DNA from: Amphritea japonica ATCC BAA-1530
GTDB lineage: Bacteria > Pseudomonadota > Gammaproteobacteria > Pseudomonadales > Balneatricaceae
DNA: 64,000 nucleotides
Direction of reading: 5' to 3'
Assembly (NCBI RefSeq): GCF_016592435.1
Contig: NZ_AP014545.1
Span: forward strand, 2,240,693 to 2,304,692
Positions 17,788 to 28,227 of the stretch are shown here, one piece after another. Under the pieces are notes generated by a model. That model was not told the origin of the DNA, did no database searches, and saw only the letters and a list, made by a program, of their open reading frames with translations. A program made the translations under genes and the position numbers. Every line of letters begins with the position of its first letter. Position 1 is the first letter of the stretch.

Positions 17788-18675
17788 CTAAGCTTCTTTA
17801 CCAAACAGACCGGCGGGCTTAATCAGCAGCACGATCACCATGAACAGGAAGATTACAGTGGTTGAAGCCTCGGGGTAGAAAAACTTAGTCAATCCCTCAA
17901 CAACACCCATCAGCAAACCGGTAAGAATAGCGCCACCAATGGAGCCCATACCACCGATAACAACAATCGCAAACACCACAATCAGAATATTTGACCCCAT
18001 CTCAGGGCTAACCGAATATACAGGGGCTGCCAATACACCGGCGAAACCAGCTAGCGCAACACCGAAACCAAAGGTCAAAGTTGTAATCAGTGGGACGTTG
18101 ATACCAAAACCCTGCATTAGCTGCGGATTCTCAGTACCGGCACGCAAATAAGCACCTAACTTTGTCTTTTCAATAACCCACCAGGTACTGCCACAAACGA
18201 TCAACGAGCTCACGATGATCCAGGCACGGTAATTAGGCAGATACATAAATGGCAGTTTAGTACCGCCTTTCAGCTCAGCCGGGATCTGATATGGCAGACC
18301 GGAAGAACCGTAAATATGAGTAAACATACCTTGGAGAACCAGCGCTATACCGAAGGTCAGCAGCAGGCTGTAAAGGTGATCTTCATTTGCGATCGGACGC
18401 ACCAGAAAACGTTCGATCAGAATAGCAATGATACCAATTGCAATAGGCACCACTATTAATGCAGCCCAGTAGTTGATACCCATGTAGTTCAGAGCCATCC
18501 AGGCAAAGAAAGCGCCGAGCATATACATCGCGCCTTGCGCGAAGTTAATAATTTTTAACAGACCAAAAATAATCGCCAGACCGAGACTCAGAAGCGCATA
18601 AAATGAACCATTAATCAGGCCCACCAGCAACTGTCCCGACAGCGCAAACAGATTAATACCAAAAATCGTCGCCAT
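17788..18675 (-). CDS. livH: Branched-chain amino-acid ABC transporter permease LivH
   Basis: 295 aa, a hydrophobic LivH-type permease: LINGSFYALLSLGLAIIFGL near the N-terminus, GIALVLQGMFTHIYG mid-protein, and VIGGMGSIGGAILTGLLMG near the C-terminus. The start at 18675 (MATIFGINL) has AGGTGATTTT upstream. It pairs with LivM to form the membrane channel of the importer. Confidence 0.93.
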   Translation of the reverse strand: MATIFGINLFALSGQLLVGLINGSFYALLSLGLAIIFGLLKIINFAQGAMYMLGAFFAWMALNYMGINYWAALIVVPIAIGIIAILIERFLVRPIANEDHLYSLLLTFGIALVLQGMFTHIYGSSGLPYQIPAELKGGTKLPFMYLPNYRAWIIVSSLIVCGSTWWVIEKTKLGAYLRAGTENPQLMQGFGINVPLITTLTFGFGVALAGFAGVLAAPVYSVSPEMGSNILIVVFAIVVIGGMGSIGGAILTGLLMGVVEGLTKFFYPEASTTVIFLFMVIVLLIKPAGLFGKEA

Positions 18676-18742
18676 AAAATCACCTAGAGAAACAAAGGAG
18701 TTGTGTGAAGCTGTGATCACACAGCTCCTTTCAGATAAAGCT

Positions 18743-18772
18743 GGGGGGTGTTTACCCTTTACGGCACCCCCC
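18743..18772 (-). terminator. Intercistronic G/C hairpin between livK and livH
   Basis: GGGGGGTG (18743-18750) pairs with CACCCCCC (18765-18772) across a 14-nt loop. It comes directly after the binding-protein gene within the operon and is not followed by a long T run. Such hairpins typically protect or partly terminate the transcript, so that the periplasmic protein is made in excess of the permeases. Confidence 0.65.
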
Positions 18773-18787
18773 GAAGGTCAAGCAGGA

Positions 18788-19990
18788 TTACTTGAAGTCA
18801 CACGCAGGCAGCATTGGGTTAAATGCCACATCACCTGGGATAGTTGCTTCGATGTTATAAATATCATCGTCAGACTTACGGCTTGCAGCATCTTTAATGC
18901 TTACCAGCAGCATATCGTGAACCATACGGCCATCGTTACGCAGGTATGCATTACGTGCGAAGAAGTCATTAGGCTTAGTCTGCTTCATCTGCTTCATTAC
19001 AGCATCAGCATCATCGGTACCCGCAGCTTTAATCGCGTTCAGGTAGTGCATTGTCATAGAGTAAGCACCGGCCTGACCCATTGCAGGGATAGAACCGTGA
19101 CGCTCTTTAAAGCGAGCAGACCATTCACGAGTCTGATCATCCATATCCCAATAGAAACCAGTCGTTGCCTTCATGCCAGCAGCGATTGCAGGATCCAGCG
19201 CCTTAGCGTTATGCGTGAATACCAGCAGACCCGCTACATCAGCAGTCTCAGTCAAACCGAATTCAGCAGACGTTTTCAGGGCGTTTACGAAGTCAGCACC
19301 AGCATTTGCCAGACCTACAACGTCAGCACCAGATGCCTGAGCCTGTAGAACATATGAAGAGAAATCAGTTGTGCCCAGAGGTGCACGAACAGCACCTACG
19401 ACTTCACCACCGCTGGTCTCGATTACTTTAGAAGCAATACCTTCCAGAGCGTGACCGAATGCGTAGTCAGCAGTGATAAAGAACCACTTCTTCTTGCCCG
19501 CATCTACCATAGGCTTAACAGTACCGTTTGCCAGTGCTGCTACGTTATACGTCCAGTGAACGTTATAAGGTGAACATGCCTTCGTTGTGAAAGCGTGGCT
19601 TGCAGATGTAGAGATCAGAGCTATCTTCTTAGCATCGGTCAGTACTTTAGTTACTGCACCTGTAACGGAAGATGCAACCAGACCGTTTACCGCGTCTACT
19701 TTCTCATCTTCAATCCACTGACGTACTTTAGCAGAACCCACATCTGGCTTGTTCTGGTCGTCGGCGCTTACGATTTCAATCGGCTTACCCAGTACGGTAC
19801 CACCGAAATCTTCAACAGCCATCTCAACGGCAGTTACACAACCCGGACCACAGATATCAGCGTATACACCGCCCATATCAGCCAACACACCGATCTTAAC
19901 TACATCATCTGATACGCCGGCTGCCTGTGCACCAGTTGCCGCTGCCAGACTCATCGCTGCTGCCAGTACTGTTTTTTTCATTATTTTCAT
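18788..19990 (-). CDS. livK: Periplasmic branched-chain amino-acid binding protein
   Basis: 400 aa with a 23-residue signal peptide (lysines, then AAAMSLAAATGAQA). It has a type I periplasmic-binding fold (KIGVLADMGGVYADICGPG, then EIVSADDQNKPDVGSAK). AGGAGCAACAC precedes the ATG at 19990. It delivers leucine, isoleucine, valine or a related ligand to LivHM. This branch of the family also binds amides and urea, so substrate identity rests on the liu context. A CGPGC pair may form a disulfide. Confidence 0.9.
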   Translation of the reverse strand: MKIMKKTVLAAAMSLAAATGAQAAGVSDDVVKIGVLADMGGVYADICGPGCVTAVEMAVEDFGGTVLGKPIEIVSADDQNKPDVGSAKVRQWIEDEKVDAVNGLVASSVTGAVTKVLTDAKKIALISTSASHAFTTKACSPYNVHWTYNVAALANGTVKPMVDAGKKKWFFITADYAFGHALEGIASKVIETSGGEVVGAVRAPLGTTDFSSYVLQAQASGADVVGLANAGADFVNALKTSAEFGLTETADVAGLLVFTHNAKALDPAIAAGMKATTGFYWDMDDQTREWSARFKERHGSIPAMGQAGAYSMTMHYLNAIKAAGTDDADAVMKQMKQTKPNDFFARNAYLRNDGRMVHDMLLVSIKDAASRKSDDDIYNIEATIPGDVAFNPMLPACDFK

Positions 19991-20073
19991 GTGTTGCTCC
20001 TGCTTAATACATTTTTATTGTTATCGAATTTCAAGGGCATTGGGTACAAAATCAGGTCGTTTCCTTCCTGGTT

Positions 20074-20784
20074 TTACACACCCAAATAGGTGTTCAGCAT
20101 TTCCGTTTTAGCTTCCAGCTCATCCTTATCCACCTGCTCTACGATATGGCCATGTTCCATAACGTAGTGGCGATCAGCAATTGGCGCTGCAAAACGGAAG
20201 TTCTGCTCAACCAGCAAGATAGTCAGACCACGCTTTTTAAGCATCACCAGAACTTCAGCTAGTTTTTGAACGATTACCGGCGCCAGACCTTCTGTTATTT
20301 CATCAAGTAACAGAATGTTTGCACCAGTTCGCAGGATGCGTGCCATCGCCAGCATCTGCTGCTCCCCACCAGAAAGGCGGGTACCCTGGCTGTAACGACG
20401 TTCAGCAAGGTTTGGGAAAATTTCATAAATTTCTTCGACGCTCATACCATCAGAACGAACGCTCGGTGGTAGCATCAGGTTTTCTTCTACATTCAAGCTA
20501 GAGAAGATACCCCGCTCTTCCGGGCAGTAACCTACACCCAGATGCGCAATCTTATGCGCCGGCATATCAATGGTCTCAGTACCGTTGATATTGATAACAC
20601 CAGATCGACGGCCGACCATATTCATAATCGACTTCAGTGTAGTGGATCGACCGGAACCGTTACGGCCCAGCAATGTCACCAGTTCACCCTGCATAATGGT
20701 CATATCGATACCATGCAGAATATGTGACTCTCCGTAATACGAATGAAGATCTACGATGCGGATTTTTTCACCGGTACTGCTCAT
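20074..20784 (-). CDS. livF: Branched-chain amino-acid ABC transporter ATPase LivF
   Basis: 236 aa ABC ATPase. The signature is LSGGEQQMLAMAR, Walker B is ILLLDEITEGLAP and the switch is LLVEQN. The Walker A reads GRNGSGRSTT, with Arg in place of the usual Lys; I recall this substitution in other LivF proteins, so it is not evidence of decay. The start overlaps the livG stop by 4 bp (ATGA), implying translational coupling. Confidence 0.92.
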   Translation of the reverse strand: MSSTGEKIRIVDLHSYYGESHILHGIDMTIMQGELVTLLGRNGSGRSTTLKSIMNMVGRRSGVININGTETIDMPAHKIAHLGVGYCPEERGIFSSLNVEENLMLPPSVRSDGMSVEEIYEIFPNLAERRYSQGTRLSGGEQQMLAMARILRTGANILLLDEITEGLAPVIVQKLAEVLVMLKKRGLTILLVEQNFRFAAPIADRHYVMEHGHIVEQVDKDELEAKTEMLNTYLGV

Positions 20785-21605
20785 TTCACTGCCTCCTTCT
20801 CTGCAGCGCTGGCGGCAGCACTTTCAGCAGCAATCGCGTTAGCGACCTCATCATCAGCCTCAACCCCCATATATGCTTCGCGCACCTGTGGGTCCTGGGA
20901 TACAGTGGCATAATCGCCTTCAGTAAGAATCGCGCCACGCTGTAAAACAGTAATTTTATCAGCGAGTTGTGCAACAACATGCAGGTTATGCTCAACCATT
21001 AGAATGGTACGGTTTGCCGATACTTTCTTGATAAGATCAGCAACAACGCTTACATCCTCATGACCCATGCCCTGCGTTGGCTCATCCAGCAGCAACATCT
21101 CAGGATCAAGAGCCAGGGTAGTCGCGATTTCCAATGCCCGCTTACTTCCGTAGGGAAGATCTACAGTGATCGCATTGGCATAATCTTTCAGACCCACTTC
21201 ATCAAGAAGTTCAAGCGCACGATCATTAAGTTTGTCCAGCACCTTTTCTGATTTCCAGAAATGGAAGCTGTTACCTTCATTACGCTGTAGTGCAATACGC
21301 ACATTTTCCAGCAGAGTAAGGTGCGGGAATACGGCGGATATCTGAAACGAGCGAACTATTCCCTTACGGGCGATAGCAGCAGATTTCATTGATGTGATAT
21401 CTTTACCGTTGAACAGAATTGTTCCGGTAGTAGGTGTTAGAAATTTTGTTAGCAGGTTAAATACAGTCGTCTTACCCGCACCGTTAGGTCCGATAAGCGC
21501 GTGTATTGTTCCTCGCTCAACTTTGAGATTTACATCGTCAACGGCGGTAAAGCCCTTGAATTCCTTAACCAGATTTCTGGTCTCGAGAACGTAGTCTGCA
21601 CTCAT
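20781..21605 (-). CDS. livG: Branched-chain amino-acid ABC transporter ATPase LivG
   Basis: 274 aa ABC ATPase with Walker A GPNGAGKTT, Walker B MLLLDEPTQGMGHED and the H-loop region TILMVEHNLHVVAQLAD. An Ala/Glu-rich tail of about 25 residues follows the usual family end and looks dispensable. It is the first gene of the minus-strand liv operon (livG-livF-livK-livH-livM) and is divergent from liuR. Confidence 0.92.
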   Translation of the reverse strand: MSADYVLETRNLVKEFKGFTAVDDVNLKVERGTIHALIGPNGAGKTTVFNLLTKFLTPTTGTILFNGKDITSMKSAAIARKGIVRSFQISAVFPHLTLLENVRIALQRNEGNSFHFWKSEKVLDKLNDRALELLDEVGLKDYANAITVDLPYGSKRALEIATTLALDPEMLLLDEPTQGMGHEDVSVVADLIKKVSANRTILMVEHNLHVVAQLADKITVLQRGAILTEGDYATVSQDPQVREAYMGVEADDEVANAIAAESAAASAAEKEAVK

Positions 21606-21675
21606 GCGGAACCGGCCTCACTTTATGAATTGTTATTATTTTCAGATGGGCAAAAAAATAATGCCCACATCAGCT

Positions 21676-21685
21676 TTGACGTCAA
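21676..21685. promoter_or_regulatory. Palindrome TTGACGTCAA upstream of livG
   Basis: A perfect 10-bp palindrome with an ACGT core, 70 bp ahead of the livG ATG. It resembles half of the LiuR-type box found near liuR. Another inverted repeat, TAAGGG-AATA-CCCTTA, is at 21728-21743. Either could serve as an operator for the liv operon; this is not demonstrated. Confidence 0.35.
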
Positions 21686-21834
21686 GTTAGCAATTTCCCT
21701 TACTGATTAACAAGTACTACTTTAGTCTAAGGGAATACCCTTATATTTCATAAATATACAAATAATCCTTAAAAAACATATAGTTATCAAATTGCCAACT
21801 GGTTTAATGAAATTACAACGAATTGTATTTTTGC

Positions 21835-21850
21835 TTTACGTTTACGTAAA
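21835..21850 (+). promoter_or_regulatory. Putative LiuR operator in a MerR-type promoter
   Basis: TTTACGT-TT-ACGTAAA is a perfect palindrome, 45 bp upstream of the liuR ATG. It is placed between a possible -35 (TTGCTT, 21831-21836) and -10 (CTAAAT, 21857-21862) with a long spacer of about 20 bp. That geometry is characteristic of MerR-family promoters and fits autoregulation by LiuR together with control of the liu genes. Confidence 0.65.
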
Positions 21851-21894
21851 CTTCCGCTAAATTTAGATCATCACAATAAAACAAGAAGTACGTT

Positions 21895-22290
21895 ATGAGC
21901 CCATCAACATTTTCGATCAGCGATCTGGCCAGTGAGTTTGATGTCACAACTCGCAGCATTCGCTTTTATGAAGACCAGAAACTGCTCTTTCCCAGCCGTA
22001 GAGGACAAACCCGTATCTATAGCGGGCCTGACCGGGTGAGATTAAAGCTGATTCTCAGAGGAAAGCGATTAGGGTTTTCACTGGCTGAAACCCGTGAGCT
22101 TTTCGAATTATGGGATGAAAGCACGACTGGCAGCATGAAACAGCTCGAGCTTTTAATGACCAAAATTCAGGAAAAGAAGATGGCACTCGAACAGCAACTC
22201 AAAGATATTGCCATGCTTCAACTCGAACTGGACAGTGCAGAAAGTCGCTGTCAGGACGCAATGAATGAACTTAAGAACAAACCGGCTTAG
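21895..22290 (+). CDS. liuR: MerR-family regulator of leucine/isovalerate catabolism, LiuR
   Basis: 131 aa. The N-terminal MerR winged helix is FSISDLASEFDVTTRSIRFYE followed by a conserved RIYSGPDRVRLKLI wing; the dimerisation coiled coil covers about residues 85-120. It heads the liuABCDE genes, matching the known LiuR arrangement in gammaproteobacteria. It probably senses a branched-chain acyl-CoA or related intermediate. The segment FSISDLASEFDVTTRSIRFY begins only five residues after the ATG, so the start is secure. Confidence 0.92.
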   Translation: MSPSTFSISDLASEFDVTTRSIRFYEDQKLLFPSRRGQTRIYSGPDRVRLKLILRGKRLGFSLAETRELFELWDESTTGSMKQLELLMTKIQEKKMALEQQLKDIAMLQLELDSAESRCQDAMNELKNKPA

Positions 22291-22371
22291 CGCAATCATA
22301 GTATTGCACTAAGCCGAAACGTAAGACAAAGCACAACAATAAAACACACTTAAGAAACAGGTGGACAGGAA

Positions 22372-23538
22372 ATGATTGCACAGTACAGCTCACTAAATTT
22401 TGGCCTGGGTGAAACTCTGGACATGCTTCGCGAACACGTTAACAGCTTCGCAGCCTCTGAAATCGCACCCCGCGCAGAACAGATCGATATCGATAACGAA
22501 TTCCCAAATGATCTGTGGCAGAAATTCGGCGACATGGGTCTGCTCGGCATCACCGTCAGCGAAGAGTACGGCGGTGTTGGCATGGGTTACCTGGCTCATA
22601 TGATCGCTATGGAAGAGATCAGCCGCGCATCCGCATCTGTCGGCTTGTCCTACGGTGCGCACTCTAACCTGTGTGTTAACCAGATCAACCGTAACGGTAC
22701 CCATGAGCAGAAACTGAAGTACCTGCCTAAGCTACTCAGCGGTGAGCATATCGGCGCACTGGCAATGTCTGAGCCGAATGCAGGTTCTGATGTCGTTTCT
22801 ATGAAGCTATCTGCACGTGATAATGGCGATCACTATTTGCTGAATGGCAACAAGATGTGGATCACCAACGGTCCTGATGCCAGCACTTACGTAATCTACG
22901 CTAAAACTGATGTACACGCTGGTCCTAAAGGAATCACAGCATTCATCGTTGAACGCGATGCACCTGGATTCTCTCGCCACCAGAAGCTGGACAAGCTGGG
23001 CATGCGCGGCTCTAACACCTGTGAGCTGGTCTTTGAAGATTGCGTTGTACCTAAGGAAAATATTCTTGGCGAACTCGGTGGTGGTGTAAAAGTTCTGATG
23101 TCCGGTCTGGATTATGAGCGCCTGGTACTGGCTGGTGGCCCACTGGGTATTATGCAGGCAGCGATGGACATCTGTGTTCCTTATACTCGCGACCGCGTTC
23201 AGTTCGGTAAAGCTATCGGTGAGTTCGAGCTGGTACAGGGTAAGGTTGCAGATATGTACACCCTGATGAATGCCTCTAAAGCTTATGCTTACACAGTTGC
23301 ACAAGCAGCAATGCGTGGTGAGACTTCACGTAAAGACTGTGCAGCAGTCATTCTTTACACCGCAGAGATGGCAACTAAGATCGCTTTGGATGCAATTCAG
23401 CTTCTGGGCGGTAACGGCTACATTAACGAATTCCCAACGGGTCGTCTGTTACGTGACGCCAAGTTGTATGAAATCGGTGCTGGTACGTCGGAGATCCGTC
23501 GTATGTTGATCGGCCGTGAGCTGTTCCTGAACAAGTAA
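22372..23538 (+). CDS. liuA: Isovaleryl-CoA dehydrogenase
   Basis: 388 aa acyl-CoA dehydrogenase that converts isovaleryl-CoA to 3-methylcrotonyl-CoA in leucine catabolism. The catalytic Glu sits in the IVD-specific position, within [15 protein letters not shown], rather than near the C-terminus. FAD-binding motifs [15 protein letters not shown] and [13 protein letters not shown] are present. AGGTGGACAGGAA precedes the ATG. It is the first catabolic gene after liuR. Confidence 0.95.
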   Translation: MIAQYSSLNFGLGETLDMLREHVNSFAASEIAPRAEQIDIDNEFPNDLWQKFGDMGLLGITVSEEYGGVGMGYLAHMIAMEEISRASASVGLSYGAHSNLCVNQINRNGTHEQKLKYLPKLLSGEHIGALAMSEPNAGSDVVSMKLSARDNGDHYLLNGNKMWITNGPDASTYVIYAKTDVHAGPKGITAFIVERDAPGFSRHQKLDKLGMRGSNTCELVFEDCVVPKENILGELGGGVKVLMSGLDYERLVLAGGPLGIMQAAMDICVPYTRDRVQFGKAIGEFELVQGKVADMYTLMNASKAYAYTVAQAAMRGETSRKDCAAVILYTAEMATKIALDAIQLLGGNGYINEFPTGRLLRDAKLYEIGAGTSEIRRMLIGRELFLNK

Positions 23539-23578
23539 GACTGTTTTTAAGTAAGTGGACACCTTCAGATGAAGGTTT

Positions 23579-23622
23579 AAAGGGGGAGCCTTCGCTTCAT
23601 ACTGAAGCCCCCCTTATTTTTT
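23579..23622 (+). terminator. Hairpin with T run between liuA and liuB
   Basis: AAAGGGGG (23579-23586) pairs with CCCCCCTT (23608-23615), with an inner CTTC/GAAG pairing and TTTTTT just after. It has the form of an intrinsic terminator inside the operon, so liuB and later genes probably depend on read-through or on a promoter in the remaining 180 bp before liuB. Confidence 0.7.
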
Positions 23623-23805
23623 CACACTGACAACAGAACAATAAGAAAGGAGTTGAGTAACCGCGTTATGCGCGCAGGTGAAGCAGACTAAAAGGCACAT
23701 GTACATTAGGAGAGGCTTACATCGATAAGCTATGACTCTGATACAGCCTTTCACGCCTGATACACCAGCGCAATAACCCTTACCCAACTTCCAAGAGGAC
23801 AATTG

Positions 23806-25413
23806 ATGGCTACTATAAACTCTAAAATCAATTCCCGGGCTGAAGATTTCCGCGCCAACTATGATTCAATGGCTGAAGCGGTAAGCGACCTGCGTGACAA
23901 GACAGCACAAATTCACCAGGGTGGCGGCGCCAAATATCAGGAACGTCACCTGTCCCGCGGCAAGTTACTGCCCCGTGAGCGTATCAACGTTCTGCTGGAT
24001 GAAGGCTCGCCTTTGCTTGAGCTTTCCCAACTGGCAGCCTACGGCGTCTACGATGACGATATTCCAGCGGCTGGTATCATTACCGGTATTGGCCGGGTTA
24101 GCGGTCAGGAATGTATGATCATCGCCAACGATGCAACCGTTAAAGGCGGAACCTACTTTCCACTGACGGTTAAAAAACATCTGCGCGCTCAAGAGATCGC
24201 TGAACAAAATCATCTGCCTTGTATCTATCTGGTCGACTCCGGCGGTGCTAACCTGCCCCAGCAGGATGAAGTATTCCCGGACCGGGACCACTTCGGTCGT
24301 ATCTTTTTCAATCAGGCACGTATGTCGTCTAAAGGCATCCCACAGATTGCTGTAGTAATGGGTCTCTGTACTGCTGGTGGTGCATATGTTCCAGCTATGT
24401 CAGACGAGTCTATTATTGTACGTGAGCAAGGCACTATCTTCCTGGCCGGCCCTCCGCTGGTTAAAGCAGCTACCGGTGAAGTCGTTAGCGCTGAGGATCT
24501 CGGTGGAGCCGATGTTCACTGTAAAACATCTGGCGTAGCCGATCATTATGCTGAAAACGATCATCATGCACTCGAAATTGCACGCACTTGTGTAGCCAAT
24601 CTCAATCGTCGCAAAGATATCAACATCAAGACTCAGCCGACTAAAGCACCGCTTTACCCAGCTGATGACCTGTACGGCATTGTTGGTACTGATCTGAAAA
24701 AACCATTTGATGTACGTGAAGTTATCGCGCGTATAGTCGACGGTTCTGAATTCGATGAATTCAAGAAGCTATACGGCACAACACTGGTGACAGGTTTTGC
24801 GCATATCCACGGCTATCCAGTGGGCATTGTCGCAAACAACGGCATTCTGTTTGGCGAGTCTGCACAAAAAGGCGCTCACTTCATCGAGCTTTGCTGTCAG
24901 CGTAAGATTCCACTGCTGTTCTTGCAGAACATTACTGGCTTCATGGTAGGTCAGAAGTACGAATCTGAAGGTATCGCTAAGCATGGCGCCAAGATGGTTA
25001 CTGCGGTAGCCTGCGCCGATGTGCCTAAATTCACCGTACTTATTGGCGGCAGCTTCGGCGCCGGTAACTACGGAATGTGTGGTCGTGCGTACAGCCCTAA
25101 TATGATGTTCATGTGGCCAAACGCCCGTATTTCGGTCATGGGTGGCGAACAGGCTGCCGGTGTACTGGCAACTGTAAAACGTGACAACATGGATCGCGTT
25201 GGCCAGGAATGGTCTGCCGATGAAGAGGCTGAATTCAAGCAGCCTGTTATCGAAACCTATGAGCATCAGGGTCACCCTTATTACGCCTCTGCCCGTCTTT
25301 GGGACGATGGTGTTATCGATCCAACTCAGACCCGCGACGTTCTCGGTATGAGTCTTTCTGCTGCATTGAACAAGCCGGTGGGTGAAACCCGTTTCGGCGT
25401 GTTCCGCATGTAA
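23806..25413 (+). CDS. liuB: 3-Methylcrotonyl-CoA carboxylase, carboxyltransferase (beta) subunit
   Basis: 535 aa carboxyltransferase that moves the carboxyl group from biotin on LiuD to 3-methylcrotonyl-CoA. Family features include YHxxGA-like [19 protein letters not shown], the oxyanion segment [16 protein letters not shown], and [19 protein letters not shown] in the second crotonase domain. The ATG at 23806 with GAGG seven bases upstream is preferred over the TTG just before it. Confidence 0.95.
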   Translation: MATINSKINSRAEDFRANYDSMAEAVSDLRDKTAQIHQGGGAKYQERHLSRGKLLPRERINVLLDEGSPLLELSQLAAYGVYDDDIPAAGIITGIGRVSGQECMIIANDATVKGGTYFPLTVKKHLRAQEIAEQNHLPCIYLVDSGGANLPQQDEVFPDRDHFGRIFFNQARMSSKGIPQIAVVMGLCTAGGAYVPAMSDESIIVREQGTIFLAGPPLVKAATGEVVSAEDLGGADVHCKTSGVADHYAENDHHALEIARTCVANLNRRKDINIKTQPTKAPLYPADDLYGIVGTDLKKPFDVREVIARIVDGSEFDEFKKLYGTTLVTGFAHIHGYPVGIVANNGILFGESAQKGAHFIELCCQRKIPLLFLQNITGFMVGQKYESEGIAKHGAKMVTAVACADVPKFTVLIGGSFGAGNYGMCGRAYSPNMMFMWPNARISVMGGEQAAGVLATVKRDNMDRVGQEWSADEEAEFKQPVIETYEHQGHPYYASARLWDDGVIDPTQTRDVLGMSLSAALNKPVGETRFGVFRM

Positions 25414-25427
25414 CGGAGGGTCTGACT

Positions 25428-26234
25428 ATGACTACTGATTCAAATAACCCACTGGTATTGCTTGAAAAAAGCAATAACGGTGTCGCTCAGCTAATCATTA
25501 ATCGTCCTGAAGTTCATAACGCTTTTGATGACGATGTAATTGAACAGCTGATAGCCAACCTCGAAGCGACCAACGAAGACCCTGAAGTCAGGGTACTCGT
25601 ACTGCGCTCCCGTGGTAAAAACTTCTCCGCCGGTGCCGATCTGGCCTGGATGAAACGCATGGCTCAAAACAGCCATGAAGAGAATATGGTAGATGCGGGC
25701 CGTCTGGCTCGTCTGATGGAAGTACTAAACGATCACTCCAAGCCAACTATCGCACTGGTACAAGGCGCCGCTTATGGTGGCGCTGTCGGCCTGGCCGCTT
25801 GCTGTGACATCGTTATCGCCGCCGAAAGCAGTGGTTTCTGCCTATCTGAAGTTAAGATTGGCTTGATCCCTGCGGTTATCAGCCCTTACGTTGTTCGCGC
25901 TATTGGCGAACGACAATCACGTCGCTACTTTGTTACCGCTGAACTTTTCAATGCCCGTACGGCACAAGAATTTGGTTTGGTACATGAAGTAGTAGAGAGC
26001 GTGGATCAACTGGATGAAGCCTGCGACCGTTTTATCGCAACTTTGCGTAAAAATAGCCCACAGGCAATGAAAGCTGCCAAAGATCTGATCTACGCAGTCA
26101 GCCAGAAGGAGATCACTAAAGAGGTGATCGATGATACTGCCCGTCGCATTGCGGACATCCGCGTCAGCGACGAAGGCCAGGAAGGACTAGGGTCTTTCCT
26201 GCAAAAGCGTAAACCGAACTGGATCCAGGAGTAA
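25428..26234 (+). CDS. liuC: 3-Methylglutaconyl-CoA hydratase
   Basis: 268 aa crotonase-family enzyme that hydrates 3-methylglutaconyl-CoA to HMG-CoA. It shows the CoA-pocket segment NFSAGADLAWMKRMA, the oxyanion-hole stretch GAAYGGAVGLAACCDI and a GLVHEVV segment. GGAGGGTCTGACT precedes the ATG. It lies 14 bp after liuB and 5 bp before liuD, so tight co-translation is expected. Confidence 0.93.
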   Translation: MTTDSNNPLVLLEKSNNGVAQLIINRPEVHNAFDDDVIEQLIANLEATNEDPEVRVLVLRSRGKNFSAGADLAWMKRMAQNSHEENMVDAGRLARLMEVLNDHSKPTIALVQGAAYGGAVGLAACCDIVIAAESSGFCLSEVKIGLIPAVISPYVVRAIGERQSRRYFVTAELFNARTAQEFGLVHEVVESVDQLDEACDRFIATLRKNSPQAMKAAKDLIYAVSQKEITKEVIDDTARRIADIRVSDEGQEGLGSFLQKRKPNWIQE

Positions 26235-26239
26235 GCGGC

Positions 26240-28225
26240 ATGTTTAGTAAAATTCTTATAGCTAACCGCGGCGAGATCGCTTGTCGTGTTATTCAAACCG
26301 CACACCGCATGGGTATTCGCTGTGTTGCTGTCTATTCTGAAGCAGACCGCAACGCACGTCATGTTGCGATGGCAGATGAAGCCTTTCTGTTAGGACCTGC
26401 ACCAAGCAGCGAAAGCTACCTTCGGGCAGATAAAATTCTCGAGATCGCTAAGCAATCCGGCGCTCAGGCAGTTCACCCAGGTTATGGCTTCCTGTCTGAA
26501 AATGCCCAGTTCGCTCAGGCTTGTGCTGACAACGGTATCGAGTTCATCGGACCACCTACCGGTGCAATCGAAGCAATGGGCTCAAAATCTGCTGCAAAAG
26601 AGATTATGTCTCACGCATCTGTACCACTGGTACCGGGTTATCACGGTGATGATCAGACCCCTGCCGTTTTGAAAGAAGAGTCAGTAAAATGTGGTTTCCC
26701 ACAACTGCTAAAAGCTGTTGCCGGTGGTGGCGGTAAAGGGATGCGCGTTGTGAACTCTATTGATGAGTTCGATGAAGCACTCACATCTGCTTGTCGCGAA
26801 TCCAAAAAGGCTTTTGGTAACTCCGATATGCTGATTGAACGCTACCTGACACAACCGCGCCACGTAGAGATTCAGGTGTTCTGCGATAAGCAGGGGAACG
26901 GTGTCTATCTGGCGGAACGTGACTGTTCTGTACAGCGTCGCCACCAGAAAGTTATTGAAGAAGCGCCTGCACCAAACCTTGCCGATGAAACCCGCATTGC
27001 GATGGGCGAAGCGGCTGTACGTGCTGCTCAGGCAATCGATTATGTTGGTGCTGGTACCGTCGAGTTTTTGTACGACGTGGATGGCTCTTTCTACTTCATG
27101 GAGATGAACACCCGCCTGCAGGTAGAGCACCCGGTCACCGAGCTCATCACCGGACAAGATCTGGTTGAATGGCAGCTACGTATTGCCAGTGGTGAACCCC
27201 TGCCACAGCAGCAGGATGAAGTCCGTGTCCACGGCCACGCTCTGGAAGCTCGTATTTATGCCGAAGACCCGGATAACGAATTCCTGCCGGCTACCGGCAC
27301 CCTGCACTACCTGCGCACACCGGAAGAAAGCCAGCACGTGCGGGTTGATACCGGCGTAGTTGAAGGTGATGAAGTCAGCGTATTTTACGATCCAATGATC
27401 GCCAAACTGATTGTCTGGGATGATGATCGTGACCGCGCTATCGCTCGCATGGAAAAAGCCCTTGAGGAATATCGCATCAGCGGCCTTAAGACTAACCTGC
27501 GATTCCTGCGTAACCTGGCAGGAAGTGCGCCATTTAAAGCATTAGATCTGGACACCGGTTTTATCGAGAAGCATGAAAAGCTGCTATTCCCAGCCAGCAA
27601 TCTGGATACCCAGTACTGCCTGGTCATGGCCGCCTGCTTCTTCAGCGAAAAAACCAAACAGCAAGCCACGAATCCAGATGATCCGTTTTCTCCTTTTGGT
27701 CATCAGAATAGCTGGCGCGTTAACTCTGAGTACGCCCGTCCACTCAAGCTTATTCATAACGAAGCCGAATATGACCTGAGCATTGTCGAGCAGAACGGTC
27801 AGTATCAGATTCAGGTTGGCGATGCCAGCTATCAGGTATCTGCACAGCTTAACGATGACAAACTTGATGTGATCATCAACGGCCACCGCCTTAGCGTGCA
27901 TCTGTTTAATGATGGTGACGATCTGACCCTGTTCCACGAAGGCGAGCAGTTTATCTGTGAGCAGCATCGTGAAAGCTTCAGTAGCGACGACAGCGCTGGT
28001 GATAACAGCCTGACTGCACCTATGAATGGTGCCGTTGTTGCGGTACTGGTTGAAGCTGGCCAGGAAGTTAAACAAGGCGAAACCGTAGTAATCATGGAAG
28101 CGATGAAGATGGAGCACAGCCTGAAGGCACCTCATGACGGTACTGTGGCTGAGGTGTACTTCGCTGAGGGTGATTTGGTTGAAGATGGTGCTGAGCTAAT
28201 TTCGCTAAATGCTGCGGAGGACTAA
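26240..28225 (+). CDS. liuD: 3-Methylcrotonyl-CoA carboxylase, biotin carboxylase/biotin carrier (alpha) subunit
   Basis: 661 aa. The N-terminal biotin carboxylase ([41 protein letters not shown]) covers about residues 1-450. A linker follows, then a C-terminal biotinyl domain whose lysine lies in [12 protein letters not shown]-dependent carboxylation of biotin supplies LiuB. The order after liuC and the length are typical for the leucine pathway enzyme rather than propionyl- or acetyl-CoA carboxylase. Confidence 0.95.
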   Translation: MFSKILIANRGEIACRVIQTAHRMGIRCVAVYSEADRNARHVAMADEAFLLGPAPSSESYLRADKILEIAKQSGAQAVHPGYGFLSENAQFAQACADNGIEFIGPPTGAIEAMGSKSAAKEIMSHASVPLVPGYHGDDQTPAVLKEESVKCGFPQLLKAVAGGGGKGMRVVNSIDEFDEALTSACRESKKAFGNSDMLIERYLTQPRHVEIQVFCDKQGNGVYLAERDCSVQRRHQKVIEEAPAPNLADETRIAMGEAAVRAAQAIDYVGAGTVEFLYDVDGSFYFMEMNTRLQVEHPVTELITGQDLVEWQLRIASGEPLPQQQDEVRVHGHALEARIYAEDPDNEFLPATGTLHYLRTPEESQHVRVDTGVVEGDEVSVFYDPMIAKLIVWDDDRDRAIARMEKALEEYRISGLKTNLRFLRNLAGSAPFKALDLDTGFIEKHEKLLFPASNLDTQYCLVMAACFFSEKTKQQATNPDDPFSPFGHQNSWRVNSEYARPLKLIHNEAEYDLSIVEQNGQYQIQVGDASYQVSAQLNDDKLDVIINGHRLSVHLFNDGDDLTLFHEGEQFICEQHRESFSSDDSAGDNSLTAPMNGAVVAVLVEAGQEVKQGETVVIMEAMKMEHSLKAPHDGTVAEVYFAEGDLVEDGAELISLNAAED

Positions 28226-28227
28226 GC

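Noticed and set aside
18701-19348. 215-codon plus-strand frame over livK
   Set aside because: Shadow of the binding-protein gene; composition is rich in Cys/Ile/Ser/His and lacks domains.
22807-23304. 165-codon minus-strand frame inside liuA
   Set aside because: Shadow of isovaleryl-CoA dehydrogenase.
23653-23691. 12-codon frame after an AAAGGAG site in the liuA-liuB gap
   Set aside because: Too short to support; ribosome site is adjacent to the TTG with poor spacing.
26708-27157. 149-codon minus-strand frame inside liuD
   Set aside because: Antisense to the conserved biotin carboxylase domain; no start signal.
27584-28135. 183-codon minus-strand frame inside liuD
   Set aside because: Antisense to the biotin-carrier end of liuD; no family resemblance.
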